Positions 7,191 through 16,169 are shown, numbered from the stretch's first letter. The stretch is DNA of 64,000 nt from Nitrospira sp. (GCA_036984305.1 BQWY01000001.1:372001-436000), one strand, 5' to 3'. Made by a program: numbers and translations. The notes: a model not told the origin generated them from the letters alone.

Positions 7191-9199
7191 CGAACGACAC
7201 GCGAAACTGGGAAGCACAAAGCAGACGCAGGTTGATGGCGGCGCTTGGCGAAGTTCGAACGGCAATTGCCCGAGTCGCCGGCGCTGACCTCTCGGATTGC
7301 CCTCTCACGGAATCCGTGCTCGCTTACGCGACGCGGCCTGTGCAACGGCTGATCGTTCCGGCGTCGTTCGCTGAGTCGGACGATAGAGGATCCGAACCTG
7401 CTGCGTTGGACCGGCTCTGTTCCGTGTTCGGTCTTAGCGCATTTGAACGGGCCATTCTCTTGTTGTGCGCGGGATTCGAACTTTGCCCTGACTTTCCGGC
7501 GTTGTGCGCGGCGGCGAACGGCGATCAGCGGATGGCCCACGCCACCTTGTCGCTGGCTCTGGCAGCCTTTGCCGAGCCGGAATGGAGCGCACTTACGCCG
7601 TCGTCCACGTTGAGGCGATGGCGGCTGATCGAAGTGGGCGCGGGAGAGCGGGTGATGTCCAGCCCTCTACGGATCGACGAGCGAGTGCTCCACTTTCTGT
7701 CCGGTGTATCTTACCTGGATGAGCGGCTACAGGGGTTGATTCAGCCGTGCGCGGCGCCTGGCGAGTTGCCTGAGTCGCAGCGCCTTGCCGTGGTGCATGT
7801 TGCCGAGGCATGGTCGGGCAACACACAACTGGGCGGATTGCCGGTGATTCAGCTATCCGGCAACGACGCGGCCGGCAAGCGGGCGGTGGCCGCCGTTACA
7901 TGCGCGGCTATGGGAATGCAATTGCGCGCGGTGCGAACCGCGGACCTTCCCTCCGGTTCTTCCGAGCGCGATGTTCTCGCGCGGCTGTGGGAACGTGAGG
8001 CGCTTCTCTCGGACTGCGCGCTGCTGGTTGACGAGGAAGATGGCGTTGTGAGCGAAAGTCGTCGCGGGCTTTTATCGTTCATTGAATCGGCGCAAGCGTT
8101 CCTGTTTGTCACGAGCCACGAGCCGTTGCGGTCGCGGAGGCGGACGATCGTGCGCATCGAAGTAAACAAGCCGAGTGCGGACGAGCAGAAAGCGATCTGG
8201 AGGCGCGCGCTTGGCGAAGCCGCCGAGCAGCTAAACGGAAATCTCGACCTGGTCTCGACGCAATTCGACCTTAGCCTTCATTCGATCAACGCAGCGAGCG
8301 AAGAGGCGCTCCGGCAGTGGCGGCGTGGTCAAGACCGCGAGTTCGGGCGCGTGTTGTGGGAAGCATGCAGGCGTCAGTCGAGGCCAAAGCTCAATGACCT
8401 GGCTCAGCGCATTCATCCCGCCGCCACGTGGGACGATCTGGTATTGCCTGAGGCTCAGCTGCAAGTTCTACGCGGCATTGCGGCTCACGTCCGGTGGCGT
8501 GCGCTTGTTTATGACAGATGGGGTTTCGCCGCAAAGGGCGCGCGCGGCCTTGGCATCTGTGCTTTGTTTTCCGGGGCGAGCGGAACCGGCAAGACCATGG
8601 CCGCCGAAGTCCTTGCGAATGAATTGCGGCTGGATCTCTACCGCATTGACTTGAGTGCGATGGTCAGCAAGTACATCGGCGAGACCGAAAAGAATTTGCG
8701 GCGCGTGTTCGATGCGGCGGAGGAGGGCGGCGCGATTCTCTTGTTCGATGAAGCGGACGCGTTGTTCGGGAAGCGGAGCGAAGTCAAAGACAGCCACGAC
8801 CGCTATGCGAATATCGAAGTGAGTTACTTATTACAAAGGATCGAAGCATATCGGGGGCTTGCGGTATTGACCAGTAATCTGAAGAACTCGCTCGATCAGG
8901 CGTTCATGCGGCGGATTCGCTTCATCGTGCACTTCCCGTTCCCTGACACCGTGCAGCGCATTGAGATCTGGCGCCGGATCTTTCCGTCGGGCGCGCCTAT
9001 GGAGCAGTTGAGCCTCGAGAAGCTGGCGCGGCTCAATCTCACGGGCGGGAGTATTCGTAATCTGGCTCTCAATGCAGCGTTTCTCGCGGCCGACGCCGGC
9101 GAGCCAGTAGGAATGAAGCATCTGCTGGTTGCGGCTCAGGGCGAGTACACCAAGCTTGAGAAGCCGTTGAGCGAAGCGGAGGTTGGTGGCTGGGTATGA
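7187..9199 (+). CDS. CDC48-like AAA+ ATPase of the eCIS (Afp15/Pvc15 type)
   Basis: A 670-residue ATPase. The conserved AAA module is C-terminal: Walker A GASGTGKT at 463-470 (Lys469), pore-loop region MVSKYIGETEKNLRRVF, Walker B LLFDEADALFG (Asp521, Glu522) and Arg residues 575, 576 and 578 (AFMRRIRF). The N-terminal 400 residues contain a helical domain and a degenerate AAA-like domain without an intact P-loop (LSGNDAAGKRAV). Afp15/Pvc15-type ATPases are proposed to load cargo or aid assembly; they replace the ClpV of type VI secretion, where sheaths are recycled. Its presence marks the locus as eCIS rather than T6SS. It overlaps both neighbours by 4 bp. The Walker and Arg residues look intact, so it should be active. 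Confidence 0.93.
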   Translation: MTNDTRNWEAQSRRRLMAALGEVRTAIARVAGADLSDCPLTESVLAYATRPVQRLIVPASFAESDDRGSEPAALDRLCSVFGLSAFERAILLLCAGFELCPDFPALCAAANGDQRMAHATLSLALAAFAEPEWSALTPSSTLRRWRLIEVGAGERVMSSPLRIDERVLHFLSGVSYLDERLQGLIQPCAAPGELPESQRLAVVHVAEAWSGNTQLGGLPVIQLSGNDAAGKRAVAAVTCAAMGMQLRAVRTADLPSGSSERDVLARLWEREALLSDCALLVDEEDGVVSESRRGLLSFIESAQAFLFVTSHEPLRSRRRTIVRIEVNKPSADEQKAIWRRALGEAAEQLNGNLDLVSTQFDLSLHSINAASEEALRQWRRGQDREFGRVLWEACRRQSRPKLNDLAQRIHPAATWDDLVLPEAQLQVLRGIAAHVRWRALVYDRWGFAAKGARGLGICALFSGASGTGKTMAAEVLANELRLDLYRIDLSAMVSKYIGETEKNLRRVFDAAEEGGAILLFDEADALFGKRSEVKDSHDRYANIEVSYLLQRIEAYRGLAVLTSNLKNSLDQAFMRRIRFIVHFPFPDTVQRIEIWRRIFPSGAPMEQLSLEKLARLNLTGGSIRNLALNAAFLAADAGEPVGMKHLLVAAQGEYTKLEKPLSEAEVGGWV

Positions 9200-9567
9200 G
9201 AAACAGCTCTGGCAGGGTCCTGAATCGAAACAGTTCAAACGGGGTGTCTGGCATCAGTCCGCTGGCGAGACCCGCCGCAGGCCTCACTGCGAAACCGGTG
9301 GAGACTGCTCCCTCTCCGCGGCGATCGATAGAGGTTCACATTGAGGAGCTGGTGTTGCACGGCTTCTCTCAAGCGGACCGGCGCCCCATTGCCGACGCGG
9401 TTGAACGCGAGTTGTCGTCTTTGTTCCTTCGAGAGGGTCTGCCCGTCCAACGGTCTTTTGAGATCGAGCGCATAAACGGTGGGACTTTTCGAGTGAACGA
9501 AAAGGAACGGGAGGGGTCCACGGGCAAAGGGGCAGCGCGCGCAATTTACGGAGGCTTGAGTCGATGA
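9196..9567 (+). CDS. Small conserved eCIS protein of unknown function
   Basis: A 123-residue protein with a disordered Ser/Asn/Pro-rich start (1-45) and one ordered block: IEVHIEELVLHGFSQADRR, then IADAVERELSSLFLREGLP. Short proteins with the phrase IEELVLHGF and a following amphipathic helix are common between the AAA ATPase and the DUF4157 cargo gene in eCIS operons. The gene overlaps both neighbours by 4 bp, so it is translated with them. Position suggests a cargo chaperone or loading adaptor for the following DUF4157 protein. That is inference; no catalytic motif is visible. Confidence 0.72.
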   Translation: MRNSSGRVLNRNSSNGVSGISPLARPAAGLTAKPVETAPSPRRSIEVHIEELVLHGFSQADRRPIADAVERELSSLFLREGLPVQRSFEIERINGGTFRVNEKEREGSTGKGAARAIYGGLSR

Positions 9568-12500
9568 GCACGAAAGCGGCTCCAGAAGCCAAGGCCGCGA
9601 CCCCTGTAGTGACACGCTCGTTTACGCCTGCGCGCGCGCCGCTGTTGCAGCGCAAGTGCGCGTGCGGCGGTTGGGGCGGTGCGAGCGGTGAATGCAGCGA
9701 ATGCCGCGATCACAAACTGACGATTCAGCGCAGTGCCTCAAGCCATTCAGCCATCGGCAATGTTCCTTCGAGTGTCCATAGCGTGCTCAGCACCGCCGGA
9801 CGCCCGCTCGATGCCGGCACGCGATCGTTTATGGAAGACAGGTTCGGACATGACTTTGGCGGTGTGCGCATTCATAACGACGCGCACGCTGCTGAATCCG
9901 CCCGGGCCATTAATGCTCATGCATACACGGTTGGTCAGGATATCGTTTTCGGTGCAGGCAAATATGATCCGCACTCCGGCGCTGGTCGAACGCTGCTGGC
10001 GCACGAACTTGCGCACACCATCCAGCAGTGGGGGCTCCAACGTAGCAGCGTGATCGCGATGCCTTCCAGCGCCGAAGACCAGAGACTCGAAACAGAGGCG
10101 GAACGTCTCGCAACCTCGGTTATCGCTGGCGGTCATGCGAAGGAAACGCACCGAATAAACCATCCAGTTCTTTCGAGGGCAAAGAAAGGAGTCGAGAAGA
10201 ATGTCCCCGGCCTCAAGTATTTGGATGTCGAATCGGACGCGGATGCGCTTGGTCACGATGTTTACGAAGTCCTGGAGCCGTTTCCGCTTCCCCCAGAAAA
10301 AGGACCGGTCGAGGCAAGGTGGAACGCCATCGCGAAGGGCGGCGGACTTCGCTCGAGCATCGATCTAAAAAAGGATCCGAAAGTCGATGTTAAGCAGGAT
10401 CGTCCGGAGCTGCGCCCGGTGTGGTTGGGAAAAGTTGGCTGGCCCACAGCGGAGGCAGACACGCGCTGGTCCGCACTCGCTGCGCCGGCACTCAAGAAAA
10501 CGCCAGTCGCGGGCAAAGTCGTCGAAACCTTTCCGCGCGTGAACGACGTCGCCTGCCACATGGATCACATCGTCGAGCTGCAAGTTTTCGGCGGAAATGA
10601 AAAGGAAAATCTGCAAGTGCTCGATCCTGGCCCGAACATGTCAAGCGGCAGCCAGATTCGCAGCTATCTTTCCGAACTCAGCGATCGCATAAAGACCACG
10701 CTTAGCGCCGATCCGCCCGACGCTGTCATGCTTATCTGGCGGTCGGCGAAACAGAGGGGAGCCGCGATCATTGGACCGTGTTGCCAGATCGAGCAGGCCG
10801 CGGTCAAAGGCATCCCCGCAGGACCAGGCGTGCCTACTTCAGAGGGACTTGCCGTGAACCGACAAGTGGTCAACTTTCTCGGAAAACAATCGGAGATTCT
10901 AATTCCGAAGGATGAAAAGAAAGCAACGATCCCGCTTGCCGAATCTACAATCGTCGAGAACCGGTCTGTCTCGCGCCTGATATCGGGTCTGTCGCTGACG
11001 GACTATCATCACAAAAAGCCTGCCATCGACGCGGTATTCGATCCCGCTGCGAGGCTGCCGTTTCAGCTAGAGAAGAAGAAAGGTAAGCCTGATCAGATCA
11101 AAGTCGCCGTCGCGAGCGACGGCGGGCTGCGTGTGGTCGCGGGCAAGATCGCGCAGCCGATTTTTTACGAGAAACTCAGCGAAGGCGTAATCCATCACAT
11201 CCAACAGGAAGACAATCATCTTAAGGGCTCGGGCACAATCACGCCATCGATTCCCCTGCTGAAACCGATGGGCAATCTCGGATTCGAGTTCACTCCTGAC
11301 AGTCTAAAAGTCACAAAAACGCTAGATCCGAAAAAGGCCAAGTTGCCGATTCCAGGAGTGAAGATCACCGAAGCGAAGCTTGGGCTCGAGCTATTCCCGA
11401 AATTTGGAGCCACCGGCGGACTGAAATTCAGCGCGATGGCTGGCAAGACGCCGCTGCTCGACGGTGAACTTACTTTCACTGGCGACGAAAGCGGCTTTGG
11501 CGCAAAGGCTCATGTCAACGCGCACGTGCCCGGCGTCGACAAAGCCGACGGCGATATTATCTACAGCCAAGGCAAGTGGAGTGGTGGGATCACAGTCGAG
11601 GCCACGCAATTGAAGAACAAGTTCAAATTCGTGACCGGCGGCAGTTTCACCATTGGGTTCAGCGAAGCGGGCGGCATCGTCGCGCAAGGAAAAGTCAGCC
11701 TCGATCTGCCGCATACGGAAAACGTCGACATGGGGTTAAAGCTCACTGGAAAGGGCTGGTTGCTTCATGGCAGGGGCACGCTGACCGTACCGCGGCTGAA
11801 CAAGATCGGCATTGACGTTAGCTACGACGGCAGCACACTCGAAGGACTTGTCAGCCCTGGACCGAAATTCAAGCTTCTCGGGTTCACAGGCGGCATCGAG
11901 ACGCTCCGCTACAAGAATGGCCGCGTCTCCGGCACCGGATCGATGGAATTCGAAAAGGGCAAAGCCAAAGGCAAACTGACCATCAATTTGCTCGAGTCCG
12001 GCAAGTTCACTGGCCGCGGCGATATTTCTTATCAGCTCAGCGAAAACCTACTGGTAAGTGGTTCCGCGGAGTTGGACCAGCATGAAAAGCTGCATCTCGC
12101 AGGAGCGCTGAAGTACCTCAAGCCGATCGAACTCCCGAACACCAGGTTCGGCGGTGAAAAAACGCTTTTCCAAGCCGGCATCAGCATTCCCATTCCTGGC
12201 CTGTCACTTGGCCCAGCCGTGGGCCTCAAGGCGCGAATCGAAGGCGAACTCGCTGCCGGCTTCAGCATTGGCCCGGCACAAATCCGCAACATCGAAATAA
12301 CGGCGGCCTTCGATCCGTTGGAAGACAACCCAAATCTGGAGGTGGGGGGAATTGCTGAATTCTTCATGCCGGGCAATGCGCATATCGGTGGCAGCATCAG
12401 CGCGGGAATCATGCTAGACCTTTTTATTGGCGACGTGACCGGCGGACTAACGGTGCGAGTTCGGGCCGATCTGGATGGCCATTTCAAAGCAACAGTGAAG

Positions 12501-12830
12501 GCGAGCTATTCGTTGAAGCGTTATGCAGTGAGCGCGGACTTCGAACTCATGCTCGCATTGATACTCGTCTTTGGCGTAGACGCTTTTCTTCGAGCACGTG
12601 CAGGCTGGGGACCGTTCTCGGTCTCCACGAAAAAGACTTGGGTGGTCGGTGAAAAGACAATTGACAGCGGCTTGAAAGTTGGCGTGCGCGCGCCTCTGCG
12701 GTACGCCTCGGACGAACCGTTCCAGGCGCCCTCATGGGACAGTATCCAATTCATTAAGCCTACTATGGATTTTGCTCAAATGCTCGACCGCGTCATCTCT
12801 TCATCGTCGCCGGAGGAAAAGAAGGATTGA
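9564..12830 (+). CDS. DUF4157 eCIS cargo protein with HNH-like motif and long beta-rich C-terminus
   Basis: A 1088-residue candidate effector. Residues 29-49 hold a Cys4 element (Cys32, 34, 44, 47) of the type often preceding DUF4157. The DUF4157 domain (about 75-160) has FGHDFGGVRIHND and the metalloprotease-like HELAH at 147-151, although DUF4157 is mainly known as an eCIS cargo marker. Residues 325-372 carry an HNH-like nuclease pattern: MDHIVELQVFGG (Asp334, His335), NLQVL (Asn349) and PNMSSGSQI (Asn358). From about 520 to 1035 the sequence is alternating-polarity beta strands with Gly/Asp turns (LTFTGDESGFGAKAHV; GTGSMEFEKGKAKGKL), like a beta-solenoid or barrel, ending in a hydrophobic segment (ELMLALILVFGVDAF). 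No immunity gene is evident. Cargo status rests on the family and context; nuclease activity is inference. Confidence 0.85.
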   Translation: MSTKAAPEAKAATPVVTRSFTPARAPLLQRKCACGGWGGASGECSECRDHKLTIQRSASSHSAIGNVPSSVHSVLSTAGRPLDAGTRSFMEDRFGHDFGGVRIHNDAHAAESARAINAHAYTVGQDIVFGAGKYDPHSGAGRTLLAHELAHTIQQWGLQRSSVIAMPSSAEDQRLETEAERLATSVIAGGHAKETHRINHPVLSRAKKGVEKNVPGLKYLDVESDADALGHDVYEVLEPFPLPPEKGPVEARWNAIAKGGGLRSSIDLKKDPKVDVKQDRPELRPVWLGKVGWPTAEADTRWSALAAPALKKTPVAGKVVETFPRVNDVACHMDHIVELQVFGGNEKENLQVLDPGPNMSSGSQIRSYLSELSDRIKTTLSADPPDAVMLIWRSAKQRGAAIIGPCCQIEQAAVKGIPAGPGVPTSEGLAVNRQVVNFLGKQSEILIPKDEKKATIPLAESTIVENRSVSRLISGLSLTDYHHKKPAIDAVFDPAARLPFQLEKKKGKPDQIKVAVASDGGLRVVAGKIAQPIFYEKLSEGVIHHIQQEDNHLKGSGTITPSIPLLKPMGNLGFEFTPDSLKVTKTLDPKKAKLPIPGVKITEAKLGLELFPKFGATGGLKFSAMAGKTPLLDGELTFTGDESGFGAKAHVNAHVPGVDKADGDIIYSQGKWSGGITVEATQLKNKFKFVTGGSFTIGFSEAGGIVAQGKVSLDLPHTENVDMGLKLTGKGWLLHGRGTLTVPRLNKIGIDVSYDGSTLEGLVSPGPKFKLLGFTGGIETLRYKNGRVSGTGSMEFEKGKAKGKLTINLLESGKFTGRGDISYQLSENLLVSGSAELDQHEKLHLAGALKYLKPIELPNTRFGGEKTLFQAGISIPIPGLSLGPAVGLKARIEGELAAGFSIGPAQIRNIEITAAFDPLEDNPNLEVGGIAEFFMPGNAHIGGSISAGIMLDLFIGDVTGGLTVRVRADLDGHFKATVKASYSLKRYAVSADFELMLALILVFGVDAFLRARAGWGPFSVSTKKTWVVGEKTIDSGLKVGVRAPLRYASDEPFQAPSWDSIQFIKPTMDFAQMLDRVISSSSPEEKKD

Positions 12831-12833
12831 GAC

Positions 12834-13493
12834 ATGACCATGTTTCCGAATTCACCCCAATTGCTAAAAGCCGGGTTGATACTGCTTGATCCCGATAGCG
12901 GAGCTATTCAGCGAATCATCACGTTGCAATACAACCCTGAGACACTGACCAGGACGCTCGCCGTGCAAGCCGTCGGAAGCGATACCGCAGATCGCTCGCA
13001 GGCGCTTAGACTCAAGGGACCACCCGTCGAAACGATCAAACTCGAAGCCTCAATCGACGCCACCGATCAGCTCGAGTTCCCGGACCAGAATCAGACGACG
13101 ACCGAACTGGGAATCCGGCCGCAGCTTGCGGCGATCGAGACGATCATCTATCCGTCGAGCAGCCTGCTTCAGTCAAATAATCAGCTTGCACAAATGGGCA
13201 CGCTCGAGATTGTGCCGATGCAAGCGTCGCTCGTTCTCTTCTCGCTTGGCCGAAACTGCCTGGCACCGGTTCGAATCACCGACTTCTCGATCGTCGAGGA
13301 AGCTTACGATCCGAACCTCAATCCTATTCTCGCCAAGGTCTCTCTCGGTCTTCGTGTGCTGAGCATCGACGATCTCGACTTCGACTCGAAGGGCGGCAGC
13401 CTGTTCTTGATCTATCAACAGCGGAAGGAGAAATTTGCCGGCAAAGCCGCCACAGGAACACTTGGGGCACTCGGATTGCGAGGCATACCGTGA
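12834..13493 (+). CDS. CIS tube/hub adaptor protein (Afp7-type N-terminal domain)
   Basis: A 219-residue protein of the contractile-injection-system tube-adaptor family that connects tube and spike hub, like the N-terminal part of Afp7/Pvc7. Typical features are the opening LLKAGLILLDPDSG, the phrase ITLQYNPETLTRTL, and a C-terminal LVLFSLGRNCLAPVRITDF and YDPNLNPILAKVSLGLRVL. In Afp7 a LysM-like domain follows in the same chain. Here it is a separate gene (13490), with a 4-bp overlap. AGGAAAAGAAGGA precedes the ATG, and an in-frame ATG at 12840 is possible. I am confident of the family, less of the exact ring it forms. Confidence 0.87.
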   Translation: MTMFPNSPQLLKAGLILLDPDSGAIQRIITLQYNPETLTRTLAVQAVGSDTADRSQALRLKGPPVETIKLEASIDATDQLEFPDQNQTTTELGIRPQLAAIETIIYPSSSLLQSNNQLAQMGTLEIVPMQASLVLFSLGRNCLAPVRITDFSIVEEAYDPNLNPILAKVSLGLRVLSIDDLDFDSKGGSLFLIYQQRKEKFAGKAATGTLGALGLRGIP

Positions 13494-13813
13494 GAAAGGA
13501 TCTGTTCACCGTTACAAGCCGGTACTACACGGTCGAAACAGCACAACTGACTGCGGCTGACGGCAAAACGATCGCATATCTGCGGCGGCGTCGCGTACCT
13601 CAGCCCGACGATTTCGTTAGGTTGCAGGAACACCGCGTCATCGAAGGAGACCGGCTCGACAACATCACGGCTCAGTATCTGGGCGATCCGGAGCAGTTCT
13701 GGCGCTTGTGCGACGCCAACAACGCGATGGAGCCGGAAGAGCTGACCGAGCAGGTCGGGGCGATCATCCGTATCACGCTGCCTGAAGGCATCCCCGGGAA
13801 CAGCGATGCTTAA
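13490..13813 (+). CDS. LysM-like hub protein (Afp7 C-terminal / tail protein X type)
   Basis: A 107-residue protein starting at GTG 13490. It contains a LysM-like fold (about 45-98): RVIEGDRLDNITAQYLGDP, FWRLCDANNAM, then GAIIRITLP. In phage tails (gpX, gp53 type) and Afp7 such LysM modules clamp the hub and baseplate; they need not bind peptidoglycan. It sits between the tube adaptor and hub genes, overlapping the former by 4 bp and the latter by 8 bp. The split of an Afp7-like protein into two cistrons is also known in other type II-like eCIS loci. Confidence 0.85.
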   Translation: MRKDLFTVTSRYYTVETAQLTAADGKTIAYLRRRRVPQPDDFVRLQEHRVIEGDRLDNITAQYLGDPEQFWRLCDANNAMEPEELTEQVGAIIRITLPEGIPGNSDA

Positions 13814-14933
13814 AGGAGTTTATCTCACATTACTGGTAGGACCTACGGTGCCGGTGCCGGTGCCGCAGGAGGTGGTCGACGCACTGTCCGGCGTTCAGGT
13901 CACGGTAGCGGCCGGGCAGAGAAGCGGCTTTCAGCTGACATTCACGCTGACTAATAGGTCGCCGCTTCAAACAGCGTTTCTGTTGACGGCGGGGCAGACG
14001 CCGCTGCTTCGCGTGATCATCATCGTCACGATAAACGGGCTTCCGCAAGTGTTGATGGATGGTGTTCTGACTCACACGGAAGTCAGCCCCGGCGCAAAAC
14101 CCGGCCAGTCTACTTTAACGGTTACCGGCGAGGATTTGACCAGGGTGATGGACCTCCAGGATTTCAGCGGGTTGATTCCCTATCCGGCCATGCCGCTCGA
14201 AGCGCGTGTCGCATTGATCATAGGGAAGTACGCCGTATTCGGAATGATCCCGCTTGTGATTCCCAGTCTGTTCACCGACATCCCGATTCCGGTCGAGCGC
14301 ATACCCGCGCAGCAGGGAACCGATTTGAAGTACATCGAGCAACTTGCTTCGCAGGTGGGTCACGTCTTCTACATTGAGCCGGGGCCAGTGCCCGGCACCA
14401 ACACCGCATATTGGGGGCCGGAGATAAAAGTTGGCGTGCCGCAGCCGGCGCTCAACTTCGACATGGACGCTTATACCAATGTCGAATCGTTGAGCTTCAG
14501 CTTCAAGAGCACCGAGTACACGCTGCCCATCGTCTTCATTCAGAATCAACTGACGCACTTTCCGATTCCGATTCCTATACCGCCGATAAATCCGTTGCAG
14601 CCGCCGTTGGGAGCGTTTCCGCCGCTGCCCACCAGCATCACTATTCTCAAGGACACGGCCAAGCTCTCGCCTATGCAGGCGATCAGCCGCGGTTTGAAGG
14701 TCGCGGGTGAAGCGCAGGATGCAGTTACCGGCACCGGCACGCTCGACGTGCTTCGCTATGGGCGGCTGCTTCAAGCGCGGAAGCTTGTCGGCGTGCGTGG
14801 AGTAGGGATGGCTTACGACGGGTTGTACTTCGTTAAGAGCGTCACGACAAACCTGAAACGAAATGAGATTAAACAGACTTTCAACCTGACCAGAAACGGA
14901 CTGGTCTCGATTACTCCGGTGGTTCCGACATGA
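13806..14933 (+). CDS. Spike hub protein (gpD/gp27-like, N-terminal half of VgrG)
   Basis: A 375-residue phage late-control gpD/VgrG-hub type protein. The beta-barrel hub pattern is visible: VQVTVAAGQRSGFQLTFTL, MDGVLTHTEVSPGAKPG, LTVTGEDLTRVMDL, then IPAQQGTDLKYIEQLASQVG and VFYIEPG. Three copies normally form the pseudo-hexameric hub that joins the tube to the spike. Its spike half is a separate gene (14930), so the VgrG/Afp8 function is split over two cistrons. An internal Pro/Ile-rich loop (PIPIPIPPINPLQPPLGAFP) interrupts the second barrel. The C-terminal phrase VKSVTTNLKRNEIKQTFNL is typical of eCIS hubs. Overlaps of 8 bp and 4 bp indicate coupled translation. Confidence 0.9.
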   Translation: MLKGVYLTLLVGPTVPVPVPQEVVDALSGVQVTVAAGQRSGFQLTFTLTNRSPLQTAFLLTAGQTPLLRVIIIVTINGLPQVLMDGVLTHTEVSPGAKPGQSTLTVTGEDLTRVMDLQDFSGLIPYPAMPLEARVALIIGKYAVFGMIPLVIPSLFTDIPIPVERIPAQQGTDLKYIEQLASQVGHVFYIEPGPVPGTNTAYWGPEIKVGVPQPALNFDMDAYTNVESLSFSFKSTEYTLPIVFIQNQLTHFPIPIPIPPINPLQPPLGAFPPLPTSITILKDTAKLSPMQAISRGLKVAGEAQDAVTGTGTLDVLRYGRLLQARKLVGVRGVGMAYDGLYFVKSVTTNLKRNEIKQTFNLTRNGLVSITPVVPT

Positions 14934-15457
14934 CAGACACAGAGAAAATACCAAACAAATTTTACGGCAAATTTCGCGGCACGGTGCTAAACAACATCGA
15001 CCCGATGCAGATGGGCCGTCTTCAAGTGCAGGTGCCTGACGTCGCGGGCCTCGTTCCGACGAGCTGGGCGATGCCTTGCTTCCCGCTGTCCGGCAAGCAA
15101 ATGGGAATGTGGGCGATCCCACAGATTGGCGCGGGCGTCTGGGTCGAGTTCGAGCAGGGCAATCCAGACTACCCGATATGGAGCGGCTGCTGGTTTGGCT
15201 CGGCCGCAGAAGTACCGGCCCTTGCTCTGACTGCGCCGCCGCCGCTGTCGGACATTGTGCTGCAAACGGCGACGCAGAACACTTTGCTGCTAAGCGATCT
15301 TCCCGGACCCGCGGGCGGCATTTTGCTCAAGACGATGACCGGCGCACTGATATCGATCAATGACGTCGGCATCACGATCTCAAACGGCAAAGGCGCAACG
15401 ATCATGATGACGGGACCAACGGTGACTATCAACGGGGGTGCGCTGGTTGTGGTTTGA
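14930..15457 (+). CDS. Spike OB-fold protein (gpV/gp5-like)
   Basis: A 175-residue baseplate-assembly V/gp5-type protein that makes the central spike below the hub. The OB-fold is recognisable: FYGKFRGTVLNNIDPMQMGR, LQVQVPDVAG, WAIPQIGAGVWVEFEQGN and DYPIWSGCWFG. The C-terminal 60 residues have the short repetitive beta pattern (ILLKTMTGALISINDVGITI; GKGATIMMTGPTVTI) of a triple-stranded beta-helix needle. The next gene supplies a PAAR-like tip. It is coupled to the hub gene by a 4-bp overlap. Confidence is high from both motif and position. Confidence 0.92.
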   Translation: MTDTEKIPNKFYGKFRGTVLNNIDPMQMGRLQVQVPDVAGLVPTSWAMPCFPLSGKQMGMWAIPQIGAGVWVEFEQGNPDYPIWSGCWFGSAAEVPALALTAPPPLSDIVLQTATQNTLLLSDLPGPAGGILLKTMTGALISINDVGITISNGKGATIMMTGPTVTINGGALVVV

Positions 15458-15481
15458 ATTGCGTGGATGAGGAGGATGGCG

Positions 15482-15805
15482 ATGCCCGGATTTGTACTTC
15501 ACGTCGGTGCTCAAGTGATGTGCTCACATGCAGGACAAGCGCAGCCGACGGTGCCAAACCCTCGCGTGACGGTTAGTGGCCAGCAGACGGTTGCGATTTC
15601 GAGTCCGTACATGGTTGCGGGTTGCGCATTACCGCCGCCGCCCGCCAACAACGGTCCCTGTGTGATCGCGCAGTTCGTCACGGCGTCGACAAGGGTTACG
15701 TCGAACGGACAGCCGTTGCTGTTGTTGGACAGCCAGGCAATATGTACTCCGACTGCGACGCCGCTGATCGTGGTGATGACTCAAACGAGAGCAACTGCGA
15801 TGTGA
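15482..15805 (+). CDS. PAAR-like spike-tip protein
   Basis: A 107-residue protein of the PAAR-like tip class common in eCIS operons: GFVLHVGAQVMCSHAGQAQP, then a hydrophobic Pro-rich middle, CVIAQFVTASTRVTSNGQ, a Cys near the end of the fold, and a final VVMTQTRATAM. The His/Cys set (HVGA, CSHAG, AGCAL, AICTP) could bind a metal at the needle apex, as in PAAR proteins. I chose ATG 15482 because GGAGG (15471-15475) sits 6 bp upstream. In-frame ATGs at 15467 and 15476 would place the ribosome site inside or immediately next to the start codon. Confidence 0.83.
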   Translation: MPGFVLHVGAQVMCSHAGQAQPTVPNPRVTVSGQQTVAISSPYMVAGCALPPPPANNGPCVIAQFVTASTRVTSNGQPLLLLDSQAICTPTATPLIVVMTQTRATAM

Positions 15806-15812
15806 GGGTGAG

Positions 15813-16169
15813 ATGAACGTCGATTACCCGTTTCATATCGACGAGCGAGGCCGGACGGCCGAGGCCTCCGAGGAAGAGCACATGCGCGACATGATCGAGC
15901 AGGTGTTGTTCACTTCGCCCGGTGAGCGAGTGAACCGCCCGACTTTCGGGAGCGGAGTCATGCAGCTCGTCTTTGCGCCAAACAGCGACGCGCTAGCGGC
16001 GGCAACTCAGCTCTCGGTTCAGGGGGTGTTGCAACAGTGGCTGGGTGATTTGATTCAAGTCGAAGACGTGAAGGTCAGCAGTGAAGATTCCAAGCTGTTG
16101 GTATTGATCCAGTACGTCATCCGCCGCAACCAGGAGCGGCGAGTTGCACAGTTTTCGCGAGCAATCTGA
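15813..16169 (+). CDS. Baseplate wedge protein (gp25/GPW family)
   Basis: A 118-residue gp25-type wedge protein, the piece from which sheath polymerisation is nucleated. It has the expected length and core motif: SPGERVNRPTFGSGV (a variant of PGER...PxFG) after an HMRDMIEQVLFT helix, then VQGVLQQWLGDLIQVEDVKV and a terminal beta strand. GAGGGTGAG precedes the ATG. The last base of its stop codon is the first base of the next start. This is one of the core genes shared by phage tails, T6SS (TssE) and eCIS. Confidence 0.95.
   Translation: MNVDYPFHIDERGRTAEASEEEHMRDMIEQVLFTSPGERVNRPTFGSGVMQLVFAPNSDALAAATQLSVQGVLQQWLGDLIQVEDVKVSSEDSKLLVLIQYVIRRNQERRVAQFSRAI

Noticed and set aside
9564-12830. Active zinc metalloprotease because of HELAH
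   Set aside because: DUF4157 keeps a metalloprotease-like motif but is mainly known as an eCIS cargo marker, so the motif alone does not show proteolysis.
14115-15122. 335-codon minus-strand frame across the hub and spike genes
   Set aside because: Shadow frame crossing two confidently identified genes.
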